Shown here one piece after another: positions 1 to 5,590 of a stretch of 14,933 nucleotides of DNA. Origin of the DNA: DATFJZ01 sp034660495 (GTDB lineage Bacteria > Desulfobacterota > Desulfobacteria > Desulfobacterales > Desulfobacteraceae); the NCBI GenBank assembly GCA_034660495.1, contig JAYEJJ010000156.1:1-14933 (forward strand). The letters are read 5' to 3'. The notes under the pieces were generated by a model, which was not told where the DNA came from, did not search any database, and saw only the letters and a list, made by a program, of their open reading frames with translations. Both the position numbers and the translations under genes were made by a program. Position 1 is the stretch's first letter. Every line of letters starts with the position of its first letter.

Positions 1-13
1 AGAAAAGAAACTT

Positions 14-69
14 GAAACAAGAGACAAAAAACAAGATACAAGATACAAGATACAAGATACAAGATACAA
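14..69. repeat. Heptamer tandem repeat, (GAWACAA)8
   Basis: Eight consecutive 7-nt units are in register: GAAACAA, GAGACAA, AAAACAA, then five identical GATACAA units (35-69). The perfect run of five suggests recent slippage and possible copy-number variation. The array leads into ACAAGACGCTGTACAA (66-81), which recurs with one change at 155-170 after a second heptamer run, so the heptamers are part of a larger composite repeat. No coding role is evident. Confidence 0.9.
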
Positions 70-87
70 GACGCTGTACAATTCAAG

Positions 88-134
88 TCTCATGGTTTGT
101 TGAGATGCTGCGCATCATGTGGGTTTATAAGAAA
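88..134 (+). repeat. Hairpin box, copy A
   Basis: This is the first of four related ~48-nt boxes in the window. The order is TCATG, a GTTG core, a short hairpin, ATG, a G-rich stretch, then TTAT and an A-rich tail. The hairpin here is GATGC (104-108), loop TGC, GCATC (112-116). The stem sequence differs from copies B and C while pairing is kept, which suggests that structure rather than sequence is conserved. The G-run and downstream ATG are degraded in this copy (TGTGGGTTTATAAG). Confidence 0.6.
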
Positions 135-137
135 TTT

Positions 138-158
138 GAAACAAGATACAAGAAACAA
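138..158. repeat. Heptamer tandem repeat, three units
   Basis: Three in-register units, GAAACAA, GATACAA and GAAACAA, are followed by GACGCGGTACAA. The run and its downstream flank match the end of the 14-81 array, showing that this segment is a second copy of the same composite repeat. Confidence 0.85.
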
Positions 159-180
159 GACGCGGTACAACACTCAGCTA

Positions 181-195
181 AAAGCTAACAGCTTT
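181..195. repeat. Small perfect inverted repeat
   Basis: AAAGCT (181-186) and AGCTTT (190-195) pair perfectly around a 3-nt loop, immediately 5' of hairpin box B. No T-run follows, so it does not look like a terminator. It may be part of the composite repeat or chance. Confidence 0.45.
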
Positions 196-239
196 CATGC
201 TTCGTTGTGTCTGTTAGGACATGGGGGGTTATATGAAAG
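191..239 (+). repeat. Hairpin box, copy B
   Basis: This box aligns nearly end to end with copy C (284-332) and shares 14 of 15 bases with copy D over the TCATGCTTCGTTGTG segment. The hairpin is TGTC (208-211) with GACA (218-221). It is followed by a GGGGGG run and an ATG at 233-235 in exactly the arrangement that starts the gene in copy C. Here the ATG opens only an 8-codon reading frame that runs into the AAGTTTT repeats and stops at 257-259, so it is not called as a gene. Confidence 0.7.
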
Positions 240-267
240 TTTTAAGTTTTAAGTTTTAAGTTTTAAG
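237..267. repeat. AAGTTTT heptamer tandem repeat
   Basis: There are four and a half perfect copies of AAGTTTT, starting inside the end of hairpin box B. It is a second, different heptamer array next to the GAWACAA arrays. It separates boxes B and C, so changes in its copy number would alter the distance between them. Confidence 0.9.
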
Positions 268-283
268 CCAGTGACTGCAGACG

Positions 284-332
284 GCTTTCATGATTGGTTG
301 TGCCCGTCAGGGCATGGGGGTTATATGGAAAC
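284..332 (+). repeat. Hairpin box, copy C, carrying the start site of the first gene
   Basis: This box has the strongest hairpin of the four: TGCCC (301-305), loop GTCA, GGGCA (310-314). A GGGGG run (316-320) follows, and an ATG at 325-327 is the most sensible start of the downstream oxidoreductase. The G-run sits 4 nt before the ATG and could serve as a weak ribosome binding site. The repeat thus seems to provide the translation start, with the hairpin directly upstream of the initiation region. Confidence 0.65.
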
Positions 333-1497
333 AGCAATAGCAGGAATGGGGCCGGCAGGGGTAAATGCTGCCAAAACCTTGAGAAAAAACGGGTTTAATG
401 GAAACATAACCATGTTCTCCGCTGAAAAAACCCCGCCGTATTCGCCACCGGCCCTTGGTGACTATCTGATAACTGGAAATGACAGGGTCCTGTTCTGGGA
501 AGGCAGGGATTTTTGTGATGCCTATGATATCAACTGCCGCTCAGGGGTTGCGGCGGCCGGGATAATACCGGAAAAAAAAATACTGATCACGGAGAATAAA
601 GAAGAAATTTATTTTGATCACCTGGTGATTGCTTCAGGAAGTTCCCTTTACGCCCCTGTTAAAGGGTCCTGGAAAAAAGGGGTGCTGAATTATAAAACCC
701 TTGCCGGAACACAGAAAATAGGAGAAATCGCCAGCCGGGACGGACACAAGCGCGCCATTGTTCTCGGCGGCGGGTTCATCGGGGTTGAAATTGCCCTCTG
801 CCTTGCAAAATCAGGAATAAAGGTGTCCCTTCTCAACAGGCGGGGCTGGATCATGCCGCGGCTCCTTGACCGGGAAACCGCTGAATACGTCAGAAATGAT
901 CTGGAATCCCAGGGGATCAATGTACTGCTGAATACAGAAGCTTCTGAGTTTGCGGGAAAAGATCAGGTGGATTATCTTTTGACGTCAGATAACCGGGAAT
1001 TAAAAGCTGACATTTATATTGCAGCCACCGGGGTAAGGCCCAATATAGATTTTGTCAGGGACAGCGGTATTGACTGTGACAGGGGGGTGCTGGTCAATTC
1101 ATATCTAAAAACCCGTTATCCCTTTATTTATGCCTGCGGTGATGTGGCTGAAACCATTGACCGGATATCCGGGAAGAGAACCATACACGGGCTGTTTCCC
1201 ACTGCTGTTCACCATGGAATAACAGCAGGGTATAATATTCTGGGCAGACACATCCCCTGTGAACAGCAGATCAGTATGAATTCTCTGAAAAAACTGAGTT
1301 TTAAACTCATTGTGGCCGGCTGCCTCAATGGAGATGTGATAAAGTATAAAACTGAAAAAATTCTGCGTAAAATTTATATAAAAGACAATAAAATATCAGG
1401 TTTTGTCCTTTTAAGGGATATTTCCAATGCAGGGGGGCTGCTCTCTCTTTTAATGAAACGGGCAGATATCCGTTCCTGCAGAAAACAATTGCTTTAA
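325..1497 (+). CDS. FAD/NAD(P)-dependent pyridine nucleotide-disulfide family oxidoreductase
   Basis: This encodes a 390-residue flavoprotein of the rubredoxin reductase/NADH oxidase/NirB-like branch, expected to move electrons between NAD(P)H and a small redox partner in the cytoplasm. It has an N-terminal FAD Rossmann motif GMGPAG (7-12), a second, NAD-binding motif VLGGGFIGVEIA (146-157), ATGVRPN (234-240) and the FAD-contacting CGD (271-273). There is no CxxxxC redox pair, so it is not a disulfide reductase of the glutathione or lipoamide type. The C-terminal ~70 residues (GFVLLRD, NAGGLL) resemble the short tail domain of NirB-like reductases. The start at 325 is preferred over an in-frame GTG at 271, because the 18 extra residues would be encoded by hairpin-box repeat DNA and the FAD motif normally lies at the extreme N-terminus. 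Its physiological partner is not visible in the window. Confidence 0.85.
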   Translation: METAIAGMGPAGVNAAKTLRKNGFNGNITMFSAEKTPPYSPPALGDYLITGNDRVLFWEGRDFCDAYDINCRSGVAAAGIIPEKKILITENKEEIYFDHLVIASGSSLYAPVKGSWKKGVLNYKTLAGTQKIGEIASRDGHKRAIVLGGGFIGVEIALCLAKSGIKVSLLNRRGWIMPRLLDRETAEYVRNDLESQGINVLLNTEASEFAGKDQVDYLLTSDNRELKADIYIAATGVRPNIDFVRDSGIDCDRGVLVNSYLKTRYPFIYACGDVAETIDRISGKRTIHGLFPTAVHHGITAGYNILGRHIPCEQQISMNSLKKLSFKLIVAGCLNGDVIKYKTEKILRKIYIKDNKISGFVLLRDISNAGGLLSLLMKRADIRSCRKQLL

Positions 1498-1574
1498 CTC
1501 GATTATCATGTTTTTATGGAAGGACCGAGGGCCGCCCCTCAGCGATGCTTTTCAAACAACTTGATGATCGAGTT
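1496..1574. mobile_element. Short inverted-repeat element (MITE-like), copy 1
   Basis: This 79-bp imperfect palindrome has ends AACTCGATTATCATG and, reading inward from the right on the other strand, AACTCGATCATCAAG (13 of 15 matching). A tip hairpin GAGGG/CCCTC (1527-1540) lies inside. Its first two bases are the last two of the oxidoreductase stop codon. Reverse-complemented, both its outer ~30 bp and its inner ~50 bp match the ends of the 209-bp element at 11441-11649, which has extra internal sequence. No open reading frame lies within. It could also act as a 3'-end stem-loop for the upstream mRNA. Confidence 0.7.
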
Positions 1575-1579
1575 ATAAA

Positions 1580-1600
1580 GAGACAAGAAACATGAGACAA
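1580..1600. repeat. Heptamer tandem repeat, three units, downstream copy
   Basis: GAGACAA, GAAACAT and GAGACAA are in register, six bases after the MITE-like element and 17 nt before hairpin box D. The heptamer-then-box order matches the arrangement at 14-239, so this is another copy of the composite repeat. Confidence 0.7.
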
Positions 1601-1617
1601 GGCCCGGCTTCATTCGA

Positions 1618-1665
1618 GTGTCATTCTTCGTTGTGAAGCTGTGCATCATGGCCGTTATCAGAAAA
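1618..1665 (+). repeat. Hairpin box, copy D
   Basis: This box is related to copies A-C (TCATTCTTCGTTGTG, then a hairpin, then CATGG and TTATC). The stem GAAGC (1635-1639)/GCATC (1643-1647) has one A-A mismatch and the G-run is degraded to GGCCG. It lies ~90 nt upstream of the Memo gene and does not provide a start codon here. Confidence 0.55.
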
Positions 1666-1731
1666 CAATAATCAGCCGTTCGTAATCAGTTTTCAGAAAA
1701 GGGCCGGGACTCATTTTATTGAGGACTGAAC

Positions 1732-1761
1732 ATGAAGGCGTTTGAGACATTTTTATCATGA
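1732..1761 (+). other. Possible 9-codon leader mini-ORF overlapping the Memo start
   Basis: GAGGA (1721-1725) is followed at 6 nt by ATG, giving MKAFETFLS and a TGA that overlaps the Memo ATG as ATGA (1758-1761). The Memo start has no convincing Shine-Dalgarno of its own, so ribosomes finishing this mini-ORF could reinitiate on Memo. This is inference from spacing. A nine-codon frame can easily be chance. Confidence 0.35.
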
Positions 1762-3275
1762 AATATTTACCTCTGACTTTAAATATATTGATTTGTGTTT
1801 TTCTGTGCATGCCGGTGGCTGTTGGAAATGGGTCAGAAAAAAACAATGAGATCAGAAAACCGCAGTTTGCCGGCCGTTTTTACCCGGATGATCCGGCCGG
1901 GTTAAAATCGATGATCCAGGGGTTTGTAACAAAAGCTGAGAAAACAGAGATCCGTCTGCCCGAAACCAAAGCACTCAAAGCCCTGATTATGCCCCATGCC
2001 GGGTATATTTATTCCGGGCTGACCGCTGCCCATGCATGCCTTGCTCTGGAAAGCAGAACCGCAAAAGCCGCCCATGACATAAAAAAGGTGATTGTCATGG
2101 GCCCGGATCATCGAACAGGTATGGATCATTGTGCTGTCAGCTGTGTGGCAGCCTATCAGACCCCTTTGGGTCAGATTCCCCTGCACAGGGATGCAGAGTT
2201 CCTGGCAGGACAGTCTGATATATTTCAAAAGGCCCTGGGCTGTGATAAAACAGAACATTCCATTGAAGTGGTTCTGCCTTTTCTTCAGTTTTCTCTTGAT
2301 CATTTTGAACTGATCCCCATTGTAATGGGGCAGATCAGCAGAAAAGATCTCAAGGTCTGTGCCGGGAGTATTGAGAAGTTGATTGACAAGGACACCCTTG
2401 TTGTTGCAAGTTCTGATCTGTCCCATTATTTTCCCTGGGCCGAGGCTGTCAAAAGAGACAGACAGACCATAGAGATGATCTTAAAACTTGATTCAGAACA
2501 GGTGGCATCGAGTTATAACAGATTGTGCGGATGTCTTCCTGTGGCTGTTCTTCTTGATATTGCACAGAGAAACCAGTGGCAGCCTGTTCTTTTACACTAT
2601 TCAAACAGCGGAGATACTGCCGGCGACAAAAAAAGCGTTGTCGGATACACAGCAATTGCCTTTTATGGAGAGTTGTTCATGACCCATTCAGATTCCTTAA
2701 CAAAAAAAACAAGCCCGGAAAAAGGCAGAGCATTGATCCTGCTGGCCCGAAAAAAAATTGCAGAAAAACTTGGCCTTGAGTTTTCCATCCCTGAAGAAAT
2801 GAATTCAATCCTTGAGGAAGATATGTTTAAGGCAAAACGGGGCACCTTTGTTACATTAACCATTAACACCCGGCTGAGGGGCTGTATCGGCAGCCTGTCT
2901 GCTGATGAATCCATTGTTCAGGGGGTAAAACACAACGCTGTCAATGCGTCCTTTCACGATCCACGGTTTCCGCCCCTTTCAAAGAATGAATTTAAAAAAA
3001 TGGATATAGAGATCAGTCTGTTAACAGAACCAGAACCCCTTGGATTTTCAGATTCAAAGGACCTTCTGGAAAAACTCAGACCGGAAATTGACGGCGTTAT
3101 TCTGCGAAAGGGGAGACGGTCTGCCACTTTTCTTCCCCAGGTATGGGAACAGCTGCCTGATAAAAAAAGGTTTCTGGCCCATTTATGCACAAAAGCAGGA
3201 CTTGATGCCAATGCCTGGCAGTTGCCGGATATTGAAATCCTGACCTACCAGGTTCAGTATTTTAAAGAAGAATGA
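1758..3275 (+). CDS. Secreted Memo-AMMECR1 fusion protein (AmmeMemoRadiSam proteins B and A)
   Basis: The protein has 505 residues in three parts. First is an N-terminal export signal (hydrophobic 4-22, with a plausible cut after AVG). Second is a Memo domain (~34-305), which has the class III extradiol dioxygenase fold. Third is an AMMECR1 domain (~320-503). Memo motifs are PHAGY (79-83), GPDH (115-118), EHSIEVVLPFLQ (166-177), SSDLSHY (218-224) and LCGCLPVAVLL (256-266). The metal-site residues known in human Memo (His49, His81, Cys244) appear to correspond to His80, His118 and Cys257, so the site looks intact. AMMECR1 shows its hallmark LRGCIGSL (373-380), DPRFPPL (401-407) and FLPQVWEQ (458-465). 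The two partners are separate genes in many organisms; here they are one polypeptide, with its radical SAM partner two genes on. The signal peptide points to the periplasm or outer face of the membrane. The reaction is unknown for the family. Confidence 0.9.
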   Translation: MKYLPLTLNILICVFLCMPVAVGNGSEKNNEIRKPQFAGRFYPDDPAGLKSMIQGFVTKAEKTEIRLPETKALKALIMPHAGYIYSGLTAAHACLALESRTAKAAHDIKKVIVMGPDHRTGMDHCAVSCVAAYQTPLGQIPLHRDAEFLAGQSDIFQKALGCDKTEHSIEVVLPFLQFSLDHFELIPIVMGQISRKDLKVCAGSIEKLIDKDTLVVASSDLSHYFPWAEAVKRDRQTIEMILKLDSEQVASSYNRLCGCLPVAVLLDIAQRNQWQPVLLHYSNSGDTAGDKKSVVGYTAIAFYGELFMTHSDSLTKKTSPEKGRALILLARKKIAEKLGLEFSIPEEMNSILEEDMFKAKRGTFVTLTINTRLRGCIGSLSADESIVQGVKHNAVNASFHDPRFPPLSKNEFKKMDIEISLLTEPEPLGFSDSKDLLEKLRPEIDGVILRKGRRSATFLPQVWEQLPDKKRFLAHLCTKAGLDANAWQLPDIEILTYQVQYFKEE

Positions 3276-3297
3276 TTTTTTTACACCTCGGGGTAAC

Positions 3298-5403
3298 ATG
3301 GAGGGAAAAAGAGACAGCCGTATTATTTTGGTGGTTGTGGCAACCGGTATTTCTTCGGTTGTCACCCAGCTGCTTGTTATCCGAGAATGCCTGGTTCAGT
3401 TCTGCGGGAATGAATTTGTCATTGCCATGATTCTTTTCAGCTGGCTGCTGATTTCAGCATTCGGCACACTATCGGCCGGGTTTCTCCATCAGAAGAATTT
3501 TTCCCCGGAACCATCCAGGCTGGCTTTTTTCTCCCTTTTACTGGCCGTGCTGTCCCTGTTTCAGATTGGGGCAGTGAGAATTTTTCGGGATGTTTTTTTT
3601 ATCCATGGCAGTTCGGTGGGGTTTTACCAGACCTTTTTGTATACCTTTTTTATCATTTCACCCTATGCGCTTCTTCTTGGGTTTGTACTGCCCTACACCC
3701 TTTTTACGGCAAGACGTTTTGACCCGGATTACCCGGGTACGACAATTTATGTCCTGGACAATATCGGCGACATTGCCGGCGGTGCCCTTTTTTCCTTTGT
3801 ACTGGTCTATGTCTGCACCCCGTTTCAGGCGATTCTGGCTGCCAACCTTCCCCTTGCAGCAGCAGCCTTTGTTCTTTTTCCAAAAAGGGTGCGTTATAAA
3901 AAACAGGTGATGCTGTCTGTGCTCATTGTAGTTGTTTTTATTGTTTCAGCGCCGTTTTTTGAGGAAAAAACCCTTGCACCCAGACAGGGCCGTCTGCAGT
4001 ATTATGCCGAGTCCCGGTACGGCAGAATAGAAATACACCAGGACAAAGATCAGCTTTCCCTTTTCAAGGACGGTGTCCATCAGTTTTCAGATCAGAACCA
4101 GATCCTGGCTGAAGAGAGAATCCACTATCCCCTGTCGCAGGTGTCTGAATTAAGGCATATCCTTGTGGTTTCTGCGGAAGGGGGAATCATGGGGGAAATT
4201 GAAAAATACCATCCTGAGTCGGTTGATTATGTTGAGATTGATCCCCTGGTCACCCAGGCGGCACTGAAATTCAACCTGATTAAAAATATCAAAAACCTTA
4301 ATGTGATTCACCAGGATGCCAGGGCATATATAAAAACAATTACAAAAAAATACGATGCAGTTATTATCAATCTTCCCGAACCTGATACCTTTCAGCTGAA
4401 CCGGTTTTATACTTCAGAGTTCTTTGACCTGGTAAAAAAACATTTATCTGCCAGCGGTATTTTAAGTTTTTCTGTAAACGGGTTTGACAATTATCTTTCC
4501 CCGGCCCAGAAATTGAAAATTGATGTGCTTTACGCCACAGCAGCGGTTCATTTTAAGCATATTCTTCTGCTGCCCGGTCAGCGGGTATTTTTTCTCTGCA
4601 GCAATACTGCGCTGGACAGGGATATTCCCGCCTGCCTGGTCCGGAAAAATATAAGTACAGACTATGTGGCCCATTATTTTTACGGCAGCCTTTCCCGGGA
4701 AAGAATAGACCGTCTTAACACCGGCATCACCCTTGATGTCCCGCTGAACCTGGACTATTCTCCGAAAATGATCTGCATCATGTTTTCCCAGTGGTTTGCA
4801 AAATTTTCATCTTCTCCCCTGTTTTTTCTCTTAATGGCCGCCCTGGTTTTATATGTTTATCTTATGATCATTACAAAAGAAGCCTTTATCCTTTTTACCA
4901 CAGGGTTTATGACCATGGGCAGCGAAATCCTTGTGATTTTTGCCTTTCAGATTTTTTTCGGGTATATCTATTCCGCCATTGGCGGAATTATTACCCTTTT
5001 TCTGGCAGGGCTTCTTCCAGGCGCTGTTTTTGGTGAAAAATACACCTCAATGAGCAGATCTGTTATGGCGGTCAGTGATCTTGGCCTTATATTTCTCCTT
5101 GCAGCCTTTATTTTTGGTGTGGTATGGTTTGGCAGTAAACTGCCTGCGGGCGTGTATCTCGTATTTGGATTCATGGTATCCCTGCTCTGCGGTATTCAGT
5201 TTCCAGCAGCCCTTTACCTTAAGGGAAAAACAGGATCAGCAGCTGTGCAGGCCTTTTCAGCCGACTTAATGGGGGCGGCATTCGGTATACTGGTAACCAG
5301 CGTTGTGCTGCTTCCGTTTTTCGGGCTGGTATGGACGGCAGCCGGGCTTATCTGTATAAAAGTGTTGAGTTTGTCTGTTTCAACATTAATGCTGCGCCGT
5401 TAG
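3298..5403 (+). CDS. Polytopic membrane protein with spermidine-synthase-like domain
   Basis: This 701-residue protein has about seven N-terminal helices (8-220), a soluble aminopropyltransferase-like Rossmann domain (~230-480) and about seven C-terminal helices (505-697). Fold markers are YYAESRYGRIEI (235-246), a SAM/dcSAM-loop-like SAEGGIMGEI (292-301), VEIDP (312-316), HQDAR (338-342) and YDAVIINLPEPDTFQLNRFYT at 352-372. In bona fide spermidine synthases the latter region carries a catalytic Asp in a D-S-T-D-P type motif. Here it reads N-L-P-E-P, so ordinary polyamine synthesis is doubtful. Positive charges cluster at residues 139-140, 196-202, 581-587, 642-644 and 700-701. This gives a consistent cytoplasmic N-terminus, 14 helices and a periplasmic soluble domain. 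It starts 22 nt after the Memo-AMMECR1 gene, so the two are likely co-transcribed. The product is not known. Confidence 0.8.
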   Translation: MEGKRDSRIILVVVATGISSVVTQLLVIRECLVQFCGNEFVIAMILFSWLLISAFGTLSAGFLHQKNFSPEPSRLAFFSLLLAVLSLFQIGAVRIFRDVFFIHGSSVGFYQTFLYTFFIISPYALLLGFVLPYTLFTARRFDPDYPGTTIYVLDNIGDIAGGALFSFVLVYVCTPFQAILAANLPLAAAAFVLFPKRVRYKKQVMLSVLIVVVFIVSAPFFEEKTLAPRQGRLQYYAESRYGRIEIHQDKDQLSLFKDGVHQFSDQNQILAEERIHYPLSQVSELRHILVVSAEGGIMGEIEKYHPESVDYVEIDPLVTQAALKFNLIKNIKNLNVIHQDARAYIKTITKKYDAVIINLPEPDTFQLNRFYTSEFFDLVKKHLSASGILSFSVNGFDNYLSPAQKLKIDVLYATAAVHFKHILLLPGQRVFFLCSNTALDRDIPACLVRKNISTDYVAHYFYGSLSRERIDRLNTGITLDVPLNLDYSPKMICIMFSQWFAKFSSSPLFFLLMAALVLYVYLMIITKEAFILFTTGFMTMGSEILVIFAFQIFFGYIYSAIGGIITLFLAGLLPGAVFGEKYTSMSRSVMAVSDLGLIFLLAAFIFGVVWFGSKLPAGVYLVFGFMVSLLCGIQFPAALYLKGKTGSAAVQAFSADLMGAAFGILVTSVVLLPFFGLVWTAAGLICIKVLSLSVSTLMLRR

Positions 5404-5590
5404 GGATCTGGAAGAAAATAATATACGTATATTGCGCAGGCCAATTTGTATGATCGGGTTGTTCGTCTTCAAGGCGCGGCAATGGGGGCATATTGAAATA
5501 TGTCCCATTGGCGCAACGCAGGAGACGGGCAAAAAGACAAGCAGGATGCGTGGATTATTTTTTGGAAGATCCCTTAAAAAAGGAAGAGAT
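5404..5590 (+). promoter_or_regulatory. Structured 187-nt gap with palindrome and long hairpin
   Basis: This gap sits inside an otherwise tight gene cluster. It holds a perfect 14-bp palindrome AATATACGTATATT (5420-5433), typical in shape of a dimeric regulator's site, and a strong hairpin at 5474-5514. The hairpin arms are GCGC-gg-CAATGGGGGCATATT and AATATGTCCCATTGGCGC, with a GA loop and small bulges. No T-run follows, so it is not a standard terminator. Options are an operator with an internal promoter, an mRNA processing or stability element, or another dispersed intergenic repeat. The + strand is open in frame with the next gene from 5432, but a good start with a ribosome site lies at 5591. 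Confidence 0.5.

Noticed and set aside
14..267. CRISPR-like array
   Set aside because: The units are 7 nt and contiguous with no spacers, and no cas gene is present.
271..324. In-frame GTG extension of the first oxidoreductase gene
   Set aside because: The added 18 residues are encoded by hairpin-box repeat DNA and displace the FAD motif from the N-terminus. The ATG at 325 fits the family better.
5474..5514. Rho-independent terminator between the membrane protein and radical SAM genes
   Set aside because: The stem is strong but no T-run follows, and transcription probably continues into the next gene.
5432..5590. Upstream starts for the radical SAM gene in the same open frame
   Set aside because: This stretch contains the palindrome and hairpin, while 5591 has a good ribosome site and begins a TAT signal.
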